Shown here piece after piece: positions 26,021 to 34,732 of a stretch of 64,000 bases of DNA. The DNA is from Oceanimonas sp. GK1 (GTDB lineage Bacteria; Pseudomonadota; Gammaproteobacteria; Enterobacterales; Aeromonadaceae), in contig NC_016745.1 in assembly GCF_000243075.1 (NCBI RefSeq), positions 1,443,001-1,507,000 on the forward strand, written 5' to 3'. The position numbers were made by a program, and so were the translations under genes. Numbering within the stretch: position 1 is the first letter of the stretch; the number at the start of each line of letters is the position of its first letter. The notes under the pieces were generated by a model that ran no database searches, had not been told where the DNA came from, and was given only the letters and a program-made list of their open reading frames with translations.

Positions 26021-26469
26021 CCCTCATCTTCCTGAACGGCGTGGTGCATGGCCGCTTCCCGGGCCAGATCGTCGCAGCGCTCGTTCTCCGGGTGGCCGGT
26101 ATGGCCACGAACCCAGTGCCACTGCACGGTGTGGCGCTGACAGAGATCGTCCAGCTGTTGCCACAAATCGGCGTTTTTCACCGCCGTTTTGGCGGCGGTG
26201 CGCCAGTTGTTGCGTTTCCAGCCCTTGATCCACTGGGTAATGCCCTGGCGTACGTACTGGCTGTCGGTGGTCAGCTCTACCGCGCAGTCGTGGCTGAGGA
26301 TTTCCAGCCCCTTGATGGCGGCCATCAGCTCCATGCGGTTGTTGGTGGTCAGCCGGTAGCCGCCGCTGAGCTCCTTGCGATGCTGCTTGTAGATAAGCAC
26401 GGCGCCGTAGCCACCGGGGCCCGGGTTGCCGAGGCAGGAGCCGTCGGTAAATAGCTGAACCTGTTTCAT
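26008..26469 (-). CDS. rnhA: Ribonuclease HI
   Basis: Degrades the RNA strand of RNA-DNA hybrids. The 153-residue protein has all four catalytic acidic residues: Asp9 ([15 protein letters not shown]), Glu47 (NNRMELMAA), Asp69 (TTDSQYV) and Asp133 ([11 protein letters not shown]), with the basic handle [10 protein letters not shown] typical of proteobacterial type HI. Divergent from dnaQ with 137 bases between the starts, the classic rnhA-dnaQ arrangement with overlapping promoters. Confidence 0.97.
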   Translation of the reverse strand: MKQVQLFTDGSCLGNPGPGGYGAVLIYKQHRKELSGGYRLTTNNRMELMAAIKGLEILSHDCAVELTTDSQYVRQGITQWIKGWKRNNWRTAAKTAVKNADLWQQLDDLCQRHTVQWHWVRGHTGHPENERCDDLAREAAMHHAVQEDEGYSR

Positions 26470-26606
26470 GGTGTTGCCTGTTGGGTGAATGCGGTGAAGG
26501 GGCGCAGTCTGCCACAGGAAAAGGGGCAGGAGCCAGCCCGACAGCCCTTATCATGTCCCCGCGCAGACGATATACTGGCCTCCGAATTTGCGGAGGAAAA
26601 GACACT

Positions 26607-27341
26607 GTGATCACCGAATCTGGCTATCAGCGGCAGGTGGTGCTCGATACCGAGACCACGGGCATGAACATGGACTCCGGTCCGCACTATCTCGGCCACA
26701 GGGTGATCGAGATCGGTTGTGTGGAAGTGGTCAACCGTCGCCTCACCGGCCGGCATCTGCACCTTTACCTCAAGCCGGACCGAAAAGTGGACGAGGAAGC
26801 CATTCGCGTTCACGGCATTACCGACGATTTTCTTGCCGACAAGCCAGTCTTTTCCACCAAGGTCGACGAGTTTATCGACTTTATTCGCGGCGCCGAAATG
26901 GTCGCCCACAACGCCCCCTTTGACGTCGGCTTTCTCGATTACGAAATGGAGCTGATGGGCCGGCCCGAACGCATGGCCGAATTGTGCAAAATCACCGATA
27001 CTCTGGCCCTGGCCCGCCGGCTGTATCCGGGCAAGCGCAACAACCTGGACGTGCTCTGCGACCGTTACGGCATCGACAACAGCCACCGCACCCTGCACGG
27101 GGCCTTGCTCGATGCGGAAATTCTGGCCGATGTTTACCTGCTGATGACCGGCGGCCAGACCAGGCTCAACCTGCAGACCGACGGCGGCCAGCAAAGCGGC
27201 AATGGCGGGGAGCTGCGCCGGCTGGCGGCCGGAAGACCGCCGCTGCGGGTGATCCGGGCTCAGGGCGCCGAGCTGGAAGCCCATGAAAGCCGGCTGGATC
27301 TGATCCAGAAAAAAGGCGGTAGCTGTCTGTGGCGACCCTGA
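26607..27341 (+). CDS. dnaQ: DNA polymerase III epsilon subunit (3'-5' proofreading exonuclease)
   Basis: Proofreading subunit of the replicative polymerase. The 244-residue protein (E. coli 243) has ExoI VLDTETTG (Asp14, Glu16), ExoII AHNAPFDVGF, and ExoIII HGALLDAEILADVY, followed by the low-complexity linker and the C-terminal alpha-subunit-binding segment. The start is a GTG at 26607 preceded by GGAGGAAAAG at ideal spacing; the frame is open upstream but unconserved. Its stop overlaps the next gene (TGATG). Confidence 0.96.
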   Translation: MITESGYQRQVVLDTETTGMNMDSGPHYLGHRVIEIGCVEVVNRRLTGRHLHLYLKPDRKVDEEAIRVHGITDDFLADKPVFSTKVDEFIDFIRGAEMVAHNAPFDVGFLDYEMELMGRPERMAELCKITDTLALARRLYPGKRNNLDVLCDRYGIDNSHRTLHGALLDAEILADVYLLMTGGQTRLNLQTDGGQQSGNGGELRRLAAGRPPLRVIRAQGAELEAHESRLDLIQKKGGSCLWRP

Positions 27342-28450
27342 TGCGGCCTGTGTTGCTGCTGCTGGCGCTGCTGCCGGCCGTGTCCACGTTTGCCGAAGAG
27401 CAGCGTGCCCGCTGGCTGGGCAATACCTTTCGCATCGATCCCTCCATTCGGGAAGTGACCCTGTTCATCGAGCGGGAAACGCCTTCCACCCCGGTGGTGC
27501 TGATAAGGCCCGATGGCAGCAAGTATTATTACCAGCGCCATCCCGACACCGTCAGCTGGGCTTCCACTCCCACCCGGGACGTGATCACCCTGTGGCAGCC
27601 GGAGCCGGGTCCCTGGCAGGCCACCGGCAAAATTGCCGGTGAGCACGGCATTACCCTGCTCAGCGTGTTTCGGCTGGAGCTTGACGCGCTGCCGGAAAAG
27701 CTCTACCAGAACGAGGTAATTCGGCTGCACGGGCAGTTGCGGCACGGCAATACCACCCTGGATGCCAATTATTACCTAGATGGCCTGCGGCTGACGGCCC
27801 AGCTGTATTCCCACGCCGATGCCCAGCAGGAAGATCCCTTTAACCGGGCGCCGCTGCCTTTGGGGGAGTTTGTGGATGATGGCACCGGACTGGATCCGCA
27901 CCCGGGAGACGGCGCCATGACGGCGGAAATGGTGTTCAATGCTCTGCCCGGCAGTTATCTGTTTCAGGCCGAGGTCTCGAACGGCGTGCTGGCCCGTTAT
28001 GCCGAGCGCGAACTCACCCTGTATCCCATGCCGGTACGCGCCCGCTTTACCACCCCCGACACTCAGCGCCACTGGCGTATTGAGCTCGACGCCGACAGCG
28101 ACATCGTTGCCGACAGCCTGACGGTGGTGGGCACCCTGATCAACCCCCTGGAGCAGGCCCTGACCATTTCCGGGCAGGGGCGCCATATCGAGCTGCCGCC
28201 GGCGCGTCAGCCGGGCAATTATCACTGGCAGGGGCGGGCCTACGCCACCACGGCGGATGGCCGGGAAATTCAGTTGCAGCTGGACGAACAGGTGGTGCGG
28301 GTGGTGCCGCCCTTGCCCGCGGTAAACACGGCACCGGTACCGGCCACGGCCAGTCGCTGGCAGGGCTGGCCGCTGTGGGCGGGCCTGGCCGGCCTGGTGC
28401 TGCTGCCTGCCGGCGGTGGGCTGTGGTGGTGGCGCCGGCGGCGCGGCTGA
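27341..28450 (+). CDS. TIGR03503-type exported membrane-anchored protein of unknown function
   Basis: A 369-residue protein with an N-terminal signal peptide (MRPVLLLLALLPAVSTFAEE), a long extracytoplasmic beta-rich region with Ig-like character (for instance REVTLFIERETPSTPVVLIRPDGSKYYY, and several strands rich in Tyr/Val), and a C-terminal transmembrane helix followed by WWWRRRRG. This layout fits the TIGR03503 family found in marine gammaproteobacteria, whose role is unknown. I take the ATG overlapping the dnaQ stop (TGATG); a GTG 12 bases earlier is in frame. It is translationally coupled to dnaQ and followed by tRNA-Asp. Confidence 0.75.
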   Translation: MRPVLLLLALLPAVSTFAEEQRARWLGNTFRIDPSIREVTLFIERETPSTPVVLIRPDGSKYYYQRHPDTVSWASTPTRDVITLWQPEPGPWQATGKIAGEHGITLLSVFRLELDALPEKLYQNEVIRLHGQLRHGNTTLDANYYLDGLRLTAQLYSHADAQQEDPFNRAPLPLGEFVDDGTGLDPHPGDGAMTAEMVFNALPGSYLFQAEVSNGVLARYAERELTLYPMPVRARFTTPDTQRHWRIELDADSDIVADSLTVVGTLINPLEQALTISGQGRHIELPPARQPGNYHWQGRAYATTADGREIQLQLDEQVVRVVPPLPAVNTAPVPATASRWQGWPLWAGLAGLVLLPAGGGLWWWRRRRG

Positions 28451-28580
28451 ACGAAAAATCGTCTTTTTGAAACCTTGAGAACAAAAAATAACCGAAAGGG
28501 ATAAAAAGAGATATTTTCAGCTTGACGACCCGATTCGCCGGCCCTATTATCCGCCTCGCTTGAAGCAAAAGCCAAGCACC

Positions 28581-28657
28581 GGAGCGGTAGTTCAGTTGGT
28601 TAGAATACCGGCCTGTCACGCCGGGGGTCGCGGGTTCGAGTCCCGTCCGCTCCGCCA
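28581..28657 (+). tRNA. tRNA-Asp (GTC)
   Basis: The 77-base sequence has a 7-bp acceptor stem GGAGCGG/CCGCTCC, D-loop AGTTGGTTAGA, anticodon stem CCGGC/GCCGG with loop anticodon GTC (28615-28617), T-loop GGTTCGAGTCC and encoded CCA. It is nearly the same as E. coli tRNA-Asp. Its own terminator follows at 28663. The accessory catabolic cluster begins just beyond, a common insertion position for genomic islands. Confidence 0.98.
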
Positions 28658-28662
28658 AATTT

Positions 28663-28699
28663 AAAAATCCCTTAGCTAGTTGATAGCTAAGGGATTTTT
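28663..28699 (+). terminator. Terminator of tRNA-Asp
   Basis: A perfect 16-bp stem AAAAATCCCTTAGCTA/TAGCTAAGGGATTTTT with a 5-base loop and T-rich 3' arm, 6 bases after the tRNA. Confidence 0.95.
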
Positions 28700-29013
28700 G
28701 CTTTTCTGTCTTCAGTAAAATCACACACCTGCATTCTGTCAAATTCCCCCTCGTGACCACACCGTGACCATTTCGTGACCCGGACCCTGTTTTGACCGGT
28801 GTTCAAACCACACCACCTGCGCTGTCCATATGCTGATAAAGCTTCAGGTCGAAATACTGAGCCTGCTTTTTGAATTTGACTACAACGTACTTCTTAAATT
28901 CGTGGAGTCATGAGTTTTTCGTATTCCTCTGTGTGAAAGTGTCACTGGTGCTTTATCCGCTCTTTGGTTCTGATAACCCCTGGCTTGTTAGTTACAGGTA
29001 TGGAGAGGAATTA
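28700..29013. other. Intergenic region between tRNA-Asp and the lyase gene
   Basis: No gene is supported. Three CGTGACC words occur within about 30 bases at 28753-28780, a small direct-repeat cluster of unknown meaning. The region is the left junction of the lower-GC cluster and must hold the lyase promoter; no box pair of good quality was found. No second copy of the tRNA 3' end was seen to the right of the cluster. Confidence 0.4.
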
Positions 29014-30363
29014 ATGACAGCGAAGCAGCGGCAATACCGTATTGAAGAAGACTTGATAGGGGAGCTCGAAGTACCGGCACAGGCACTTTTCGGGGTGCAA
29101 ACGCAAAGGGCCATCAACTTGTATCCGCTGAATGGCGAAAAGCCCTTGTCGGCCTACCCGGAGCTGTTGCGCGGGCTGCTGCTGGTCAAAAAACTGGCGG
29201 CCCAGACCAATATCGATATTGGGGAAATTGAGCCCGAGATTGGCCAGGCCATCGTATCGGCAGTGGATCTGCTGCTTGAGGAGATGCCAGCCGAGGCGTT
29301 TCTGGTGCATGCCTTTCATGGTGGCGGAGGGATCTCCAGCAACATGAATGTTAATGAGGTGGTGGCCAATCTGGCCAACCGCAATGCCTTTGATCGCCCC
29401 CTGGGAAGCTACCACCCGGTGCATCCCAATGATCACGTCAACCTGAACAACTCGACCAGTGATGTGTTAAACACGGCCTGCCACTTAGCGGTGATCGACA
29501 GGATAAAGCAACTGGATAGCGAGCTGGCGGCACTGGTCGGCACCTTCAATGAGCAGGGGCAACGGTGGCAGCATGTGCTGAAGATTTCCCGAACCTGTCT
29601 GCAGGATGCGGTCGAAATCAGTTTTGCCGATCTGTTTTGGGGCTATTCATCACAGCTTGCACGCCACCGTCAACGACTGGATACAGACACCGGTGAGCTG
29701 TACCGGGTTAACCTGGGCGGCAATATTATCGGACGCAGAGGAGACTGCTCCGAGGCCTTCTTCAACAGAGTTATCGATGGGCTGAACCGGATGATGGGGG
29801 AAACAGGGTTTGTGCACAGCGACAACCTGTTTGATGCTTCTCAGAGTCATGATGATCTGGCCAGGGTGGCTGCCGGGCTGGACCAGCTGGCGAGGGCTCT
29901 GCTGCGCATTGCCAAGGATTTTCGCCTGATGGCCTCGGGCCCGGCAACGGGCTTGGGGGAAATTCGTCTTCCCGCGGTGCAACCCGGCTCCTCGGCCATG
30001 CCGGGCAAGGTCAACCCGACCATTCCGGAATACCTGATCCAGTGCTGTATGCAGGCCTGCGGGCGCTGTTACTCGGTGCAGATGACCCAGGATCATGGTG
30101 AGCTCGACTATACCCCCTGGCAGTCTGTGGTGATCAGCAATTTGCTCGACGCCATCTCGGTTTTGACCAGCGGCATGGAGGCCTTCCGGCAACATTGCCT
30201 TGCCGGTATGGAGCCGGATCTGGCGCGTAACGCCCATAACGTTAATACCTTGATTCCCACATTGATTCGGCTTAAGCAGCAATGCGGCTATTCGTTCGCT
30301 GCCCGTGTTTACAAGGAAAGCGGCGGTGACCTGGAGCAAATCCGGCGTTACCTGGAGGAATAA
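29014..30363 (+). CDS. Aspartase/fumarase-superfamily lyase, substrate unknown
   Basis: A 449-residue member of the aspartase/class II fumarase family, which removes ammonia, water or another leaving group from the beta position of a dicarboxylate. RIEEDLIGELEVPAQALFGVQT and GSSAMPGKVNPTIPE (325-339, the mobile Ser loop) define the family. The loop at 103-115 reads GGGGISSNMNVNE; aspartases have Thr where Ile107 lies, and STSD (147-150) replaces STND. It is also shorter than E. coli AspA (about 478 residues). So aspartase activity is doubtful and a different amino- or onium-substituted acid is possible. ATG 29014 follows GGAGAGGAA. It heads the catabolic cluster. Confidence 0.85.
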   Translation: MTAKQRQYRIEEDLIGELEVPAQALFGVQTQRAINLYPLNGEKPLSAYPELLRGLLLVKKLAAQTNIDIGEIEPEIGQAIVSAVDLLLEEMPAEAFLVHAFHGGGGISSNMNVNEVVANLANRNAFDRPLGSYHPVHPNDHVNLNNSTSDVLNTACHLAVIDRIKQLDSELAALVGTFNEQGQRWQHVLKISRTCLQDAVEISFADLFWGYSSQLARHRQRLDTDTGELYRVNLGGNIIGRRGDCSEAFFNRVIDGLNRMMGETGFVHSDNLFDASQSHDDLARVAAGLDQLARALLRIAKDFRLMASGPATGLGEIRLPAVQPGSSAMPGKVNPTIPEYLIQCCMQACGRCYSVQMTQDHGELDYTPWQSVVISNLLDAISVLTSGMEAFRQHCLAGMEPDLARNAHNVNTLIPTLIRLKQQCGYSFAARVYKESGGDLEQIRRYLEE

Positions 30364-30513
30364 GAACTTGGGAAGAAGGATGAGTTTTTTGCAGGGCGCC
30401 ATACCCTAATGTCAATTGTGCTCGAATAGCCATCCTTCTACTCTCGTTGAGAACCACTACAGCACTCGTCCTCACAGGATGTAAACTTCGTCGCAATAGA
30501 AATGGAGTATCAA

Positions 30514-32019
30514 ATGGATTCTGTAAAAAACATCCCCCTGTCCTGGGCCTACGATTGGCTTCAGCAACCCAAGCGGCAGTATATCGATGGCCAATGGGTA
30601 GACGGCGCCGGCCAGGACAAGTGGGTAGTGACCAACCCGGCTAACCGCGAAGCCCTGTGCGAGTTTGTAATGGCCGATGCGGAGCAGGTGGAATACGCTG
30701 CTCAAGTTGCCAACCAGCAACATGAATCCGGCGCCTGGTCCAAGGTCAGCCGCACTCAGCGGGCAGAGATGCTGCGCCAGGTTGCCCGTCTGATCCGCGA
30801 GCATACCGAAGAGCTGGCGGTGCTCGAATCCCTGCCCAATGGCAAGTTGTTTGCCGAGTCCATGGCCGATGATATTCCCACTTGCGCCGATATTTTTGAG
30901 TACTATGCTGGCTGGACCGATAAGTTCTATGGCGAAACGTCGCCGGTAGAAGACGGTTTTCTGAACTACACGCTCAAGGAGCCGATTGGTGTCTGCGCGC
31001 TGATCGCGCCCTGGAACTTTCCCCTGTACCAGACCAGCCTCAAGGTAGCGGCGGCACTGGCCATGGGCAATACCGTGATCATCAAACCGTCGGAATACAC
31101 GCCGCTGACCACCATCTACCTGATGGAGCTGATCGACCGTGAGCTCGAGTTTCCGAAGGGCGTGATCAACATGCTGTTGACCAACGGCGAGATGGCTAAC
31201 CAACTGACCCTGAGCAACAACGTACACAAGGTGTCCTTTACCGGCAGCACCGGGGTAGGGCGCAAAATAGTGCAAAACGCTGGCCTGTCCAACCTCAAGG
31301 CGGCCACCCTGGAGCTGGGCGGCAAGTCACCCTGCATCTTCTTTGAAGACACACCGGATCTGGACGGTGCCATCGATCGGGCCTTTACCGTGATGTTTTC
31401 GCACAAGGGTGAGAAGTGCTCGGAACCGACCCGCTTCCTGATCCACGACAGCATCTATGATCAGGTGCTCGAAAAGCTGATCGCCAAGGCCAATGCGGTG
31501 AAGTGCGGTAATCCGTTCGATGAAAATGTCGACCAGGGACCCCAGTGCAACGAGGCCCAGTTCAACAAGATCCTGGAGTACATTGAAATTGGCAAGGGCG
31601 AGGCCAAACTGGTGGCTGGCGGCTGTGCCGATACCGAGGGTGACAATGCCAACGGCTATTTCATTCGCCCCACCATCTTCTCCGAGGTGGACCTGAATGC
31701 CCGCATCGCCCAGGAAGAGATTTTTGGTCCCGTGCTGTGCTGCACTCGTTTCCACACCTCCGAAGAAGCCGTGCAAATGGCCAATGCCACTGCCTACGGC
31801 CTGGCGGCCGGCATTTATACCGCAGACGTATCCCGTGCCCATCGAGTAGCGGAACAAATCGACGCCGGCATGCTGTTTATCAACCGCTACGGTTGCTACG
31901 GCCTGGCCGCTCCCTTCGGCGGTTTCCGCCAGAGTGGCTGGGGAAAGGAGATGGCGATTCACTCCCTGTCTTCCTACACCAAGACCAAGGGTGTATGGGT
32001 GTATTACGGCGACGCCTGA
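30514..32019 (+). CDS. NAD(P)-dependent aldehyde dehydrogenase 1 (betaine-aldehyde type)
   Basis: Oxidises an aldehyde to a carboxylate. The 501-residue protein has the ALDH fold with PWNFPLYQ (Asn168), the glycine motif FTGSTGVGR (242-250), general base Glu268 in LELGGKSP and the thiol Cys302 in GEKCSEPTRF. Overall it resembles betaine-aldehyde/aminoaldehyde dehydrogenases, but the substrate is not determined. I prefer ATG 30514 because GGAG lies 7-10 bases before it; an ATG at 30502 lacks a ribosome-binding site. A 150-base gap separates it from the lyase. It is convergent with the IclR gene. Confidence 0.9.
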   Translation: MDSVKNIPLSWAYDWLQQPKRQYIDGQWVDGAGQDKWVVTNPANREALCEFVMADAEQVEYAAQVANQQHESGAWSKVSRTQRAEMLRQVARLIREHTEELAVLESLPNGKLFAESMADDIPTCADIFEYYAGWTDKFYGETSPVEDGFLNYTLKEPIGVCALIAPWNFPLYQTSLKVAAALAMGNTVIIKPSEYTPLTTIYLMELIDRELEFPKGVINMLLTNGEMANQLTLSNNVHKVSFTGSTGVGRKIVQNAGLSNLKAATLELGGKSPCIFFEDTPDLDGAIDRAFTVMFSHKGEKCSEPTRFLIHDSIYDQVLEKLIAKANAVKCGNPFDENVDQGPQCNEAQFNKILEYIEIGKGEAKLVAGGCADTEGDNANGYFIRPTIFSEVDLNARIAQEEIFGPVLCCTRFHTSEEAVQMANATAYGLAAGIYTADVSRAHRVAEQIDAGMLFINRYGCYGLAAPFGGFRQSGWGKEMAIHSLSSYTKTKGVWVYYGDA

Positions 32020-32060
32020 TAACCGCTTTTGCACATTCGACGGGCGAGTCCGTTTATTAA

Positions 32061-32088
32061 CAGTAGTCGGCCAGCAGGCCGACTACTG
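32061..32088. terminator. Perfect 12-bp hairpin between convergent genes (probable terminator)
   Basis: CAGTAGTCGGCC/GGCCGACTACTG with loop AGCA lies between the aldehyde dehydrogenase and the convergent iclR-type gene. No T-run follows on either strand, so termination efficiency is unclear. Confidence 0.55.
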
Positions 32089-32125
32089 CTTGCGTATGTC
32101 CGTTTTTCGCCCGTTCCGTCGTGTG

Positions 32126-32890
32126 TCAGACAAACCGCGATGACAACTGTCTTGCCGCCTGGATCAGGAACTTGGAATAATTCCTGGAATCCTGTGCACT
32201 GAGTGTCGCACCGTCGATACAGGCGCTGATGGCGGCAACCGGTTCATTTCTCAGATTCAGCACCGGCGCGGCAATACAGCTGAGATGGTGCTCTATTTCG
32301 CCCTGGCTGACCGCATAGCCAAGCCGGTGTGCCCGGGACAATTCTTCTTCCAGCACTGTCACTCTATCATCCGCCAACGGAGCCACTTTTTTCTCGCCTT
32401 CCATGTAGCTTTTCCTGAAGTTGGCCGACTGCATCGACAGAATGGCCTTGCCGGCGGCTGAGCGGTGCATTGGCATGGTCTGGCCGATAAAGAGGTTAAG
32501 TGACGTATTCAGCGATGGTTCCACCTTGGACACCACCACCACCTTGTTACCTACCGGTACGGCGAGGAAAATCAGCTTGTGGATCTCGTTCTTGAGAATT
32601 TCGGCAATCGGAAAGAAGTAGGGAATCAGGCTTTGTTTGTTGTACACGGTCGAGGCGATTTGAAAGATGCGTGAGCCGATGCAGTATGCTTTTTTGCGGC
32701 TTGGATCCATGGCAATCAATTGATGCCTGAGCAGGGTCTGAGCAATACGGTGGCCGCTGGCCACCGGAATTCCCGTCTGCTCGCAGATCTCCGTTAAGGT
32801 CAGCGGATAGGAGGCGGCGGCCAACAGATCCAGGATCAGTACGGAGGCGTCGACGGCCGGCGCCTTTGATTTTTCGACGTGTTCGTTCAC
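32126..32890 (-). CDS. IclR-family transcriptional regulator
   Basis: A 254-residue regulator with an N-terminal winged helix (~15-75, LTLTEICEQTGIPVASGHRIAQTL) and a C-terminal IclR effector domain (~85-250) with PMHRSAAGKAILS and GEIEHHLSCIAAPV. Such proteins bind a small acid and repress or activate a catabolic operon. The start is a GTG at 32890 preceded by AGAGAG; an alternative longer start (32959) would add 23 residues with no conservation. It is divergent from the AldA-like dehydrogenase operon. A palindrome at 32903-32916 overlaps its leader and recurs at 33144-33157, suggesting autoregulation and control of the operon. Confidence 0.9.
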   Translation of the reverse strand: MNEHVEKSKAPAVDASVLILDLLAAASYPLTLTEICEQTGIPVASGHRIAQTLLRHQLIAMDPSRKKAYCIGSRIFQIASTVYNKQSLIPYFFPIAEILKNEIHKLIFLAVPVGNKVVVVSKVEPSLNTSLNLFIGQTMPMHRSAAGKAILSMQSANFRKSYMEGEKKVAPLADDRVTVLEEELSRAHRLGYAVSQGEIEHHLSCIAAPVLNLRNEPVAAISACIDGATLSAQDSRNYSKFLIQAARQLSSRFV

Positions 32891-32902
32891 TGTTTCACTC
32901 TC

Positions 32903-32916
32903 TTCTATATATGGAA
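32903..32916. promoter_or_regulatory. Operator-like palindrome O1 (iclR side)
   Basis: TTCTATATATGGAA shares 12 of 14 bases with TTCCATATTTGGAA at 33144. It lies 13-26 bases before the iclR start codon. Likely IclR-type regulator binding site (inference). Confidence 0.5.
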
Positions 32917-33143
32917 AAAGTGGTGGGTTTCTCGCCGGGATGGCCAGCCAACTATCCACTTCCTTCTGTTAACCCAACAGAAAGAAAAAATATCAAATAC
33001 GTAACCTTTTGAAAAAGCAGGTAGTACCAAGCCTTGCGGTCTGACTGTCAGGTTTTTGGTGCGCTTTGCTTGTTCCTCGGCATCGCGCATGTCCTTGTTA
33101 TAAAAATACTTTTATTTCTAGCTGCAGACATTCATTAATATTC

Positions 33144-33157
33144 TTCCATATTTGGAA
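33144..33157. promoter_or_regulatory. Operator-like palindrome O2 (operon side)
   Basis: TTCCATATTTGGAA is a perfect TTCCA/TGGAA inverted repeat spaced by four bases, 26 bases upstream of the -35 box at 33183. Matches O1. Confidence 0.55.
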
Positions 33158-33161
33158 ATAA

Positions 33162-33178
33162 AATTCTATATAAGAATT
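33162..33178. promoter_or_regulatory. Palindrome O3 abutting the -35 box
   Basis: AATTCT-ATATA-AGAATT is a perfect 6-bp inverted repeat ending 4 bases before the -35 element; it partly resembles O1/O2 (TTCTATATA). Possible second operator. Confidence 0.45.
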
Positions 33179-33182
33179 AAAT

Positions 33183-33211
33183 TTGACAGCAGAAAGGCCT
33201 GTCCATAGGAT
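33183..33211 (+). promoter_or_regulatory. Sigma-70 promoter of the aldA-like operon
   Basis: TTGACA (33183-33188, perfect consensus) and TAGGAT (33206-33211) are 17 bases apart, 32 bases before the ATG at 33243. This is the best promoter match in the window, and the palindromes just upstream suggest regulated use. Confidence 0.75.
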
Positions 33212-33242
33212 TGTTACCAAATTTAACAATGGGCGTTTTTCC

Positions 33243-34667
33243 ATGAAAATGTATAACAATTTCATCCATAACGAATTTGTCGAAAGGGCAGAAGCCACGA
33301 AGATCCCGGTTTACAACCCGGCAACTGAAGAGATCATTGGGCAGGTCAGTGCCGCCAGTGCAGAAGATGCCAAGGAAGCGGTCGAGATTGCGGCGGCGGC
33401 CCAGAAGGGCTGGCGCAAGCTGACCAGCATTCAACGGGGAGATTACCTGCGCAGACTGGCTGATGCCCTGGTGGCCCGCAAGGATGATATCGGTCGGGCA
33501 CTGGCGCTGGAGTCCGGCAAGGCGCTGGATGAAGCAACCAGTGAAGCCGTGTATGCGGCGGATATCACCCGCTATCACGCCGAGTGGGCGCGCCGGATCG
33601 AAGGCGAGATTATTCCCAGTGACAGTCCGTCTGAAAACCTGTTGCTGCAGCGTGAGCCCATCGGTGTGGTGGCCTGCCTGATCCCGTTCAATTACCCGGT
33701 CTATACCCTGATGCGCAAGATTGCCCCGGCCTTGATCACCGGCAATACCGTGGTGGTGCGCCCGAGTAACAACACGCCCTGTTCGGCGTTTGAAATTGCC
33801 CGCGCGGTTCAGGAAGCCGGCTTGCCGCCCGGTGTGGTTAATGTGCTGGCGATGGATCACAGCACTGCCGAAATTGTCTGCACCCATCCCAGAGTTGGCA
33901 TGATCACCCTGACCGGCAGCGTGGGAGCGGGGCGCAAGGTGCTGGAATACTCTCAGGTCAATATCGCCAAGTCGTCACTGGAGTTGGGCGGTAAAACGCC
34001 GGCCATCGTCGAGGCCGATGCCGATCTGGAAAAGGCGGCCAGCCAGATTGTCGCCTCCAAAACTACCCACTGCGGACAACTTTGTACCGCGGTCGAGCGG
34101 GTCTATGTGCATGAGGCCGTCTATGACCGTTTCGTCGGCCTGCTGCGTGACCTATTCAAACAGCGCGAGTTTGGTGATCGTTCGAAGAGTCCGGGGGTTA
34201 TGGGGCCGCTTATTAACGAGAACACGCGCCTCGGTATTCATCAGATGGTACAGCGGGCCATCGACGACGGTGCCACGCTGGAAGTCGGCGGTTATATTCC
34301 AGAAGGAAAGGGTCATTTCTATCCGCCGACCCTGCTGACCAACTGCCGCCAGGATATGGAAATTGTTCAGGAAGAAATCTTCGGTCCTGTCTTGCCGGTG
34401 CTCAAGTATCGCGATGCCGAGGAAGCACTGATGCTGGCCAACGATCACCAGTTTGGTCTGGCTTCGGTGATCTACACCGAGAATTACCGTACGGCCATGA
34501 TGGTGGCCAACGAGATTGAGGCTGGCGAGATTTATATCAACCGCACACCGGCCGATCCCTATCAAGGCTACCACGCTGGCTGGAAGCGCTCGGGACTGGG
34601 GGGGGACGACGGCAAGCATGGCATGCTCGAGTTTACCCAGACCCGACTGGTCGTGCTCAGTTACTAA
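33243..34667 (+). CDS. AldA-like (lacta/glycolaldehyde-type) aldehyde dehydrogenase 2
   Basis: A 474-residue NAD-dependent aldehyde dehydrogenase. Asn150 (PFNYP), Glu248 (LELGGKTP) and Cys281 (CGQLCTAVERVYVH) are in place. RYHAEWARRIEGEIIPSDSPSENLLL and the C-terminal YHAGWKRSGLGGDDGKHGMLEFTQT closely parallel E. coli AldA, which oxidises L-lactaldehyde and glycolaldehyde. The substrate here may be a related hydroxy-aldehyde. ATG 33243 is chosen for conservation and its place after the promoter; its ribosome-binding site is weak. It heads the operon ALDH2, enolase-type, GMC, BCCT1. Confidence 0.9.
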   Translation: MKMYNNFIHNEFVERAEATKIPVYNPATEEIIGQVSAASAEDAKEAVEIAAAAQKGWRKLTSIQRGDYLRRLADALVARKDDIGRALALESGKALDEATSEAVYAADITRYHAEWARRIEGEIIPSDSPSENLLLQREPIGVVACLIPFNYPVYTLMRKIAPALITGNTVVVRPSNNTPCSAFEIARAVQEAGLPPGVVNVLAMDHSTAEIVCTHPRVGMITLTGSVGAGRKVLEYSQVNIAKSSLELGGKTPAIVEADADLEKAASQIVASKTTHCGQLCTAVERVYVHEAVYDRFVGLLRDLFKQREFGDRSKSPGVMGPLINENTRLGIHQMVQRAIDDGATLEVGGYIPEGKGHFYPPTLLTNCRQDMEIVQEEIFGPVLPVLKYRDAEEALMLANDHQFGLASVIYTENYRTAMMVANEIEAGEIYINRTPADPYQGYHAGWKRSGLGGDDGKHGMLEFTQTRLVVLSY

Positions 34668-34732
34668 GCCCCTGCAATGGGCTCCGTACATTCCGTTGTC
34701 GATGAGCCCTCGACGATTTACGAGGTATTCAG

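Noticed and set aside
28140-28760. Minus-strand frame containing GLEPATPGVTGRYSNQLNY
   Set aside because: This peptide is the well-known false translation of the complement of tRNA-Asp.
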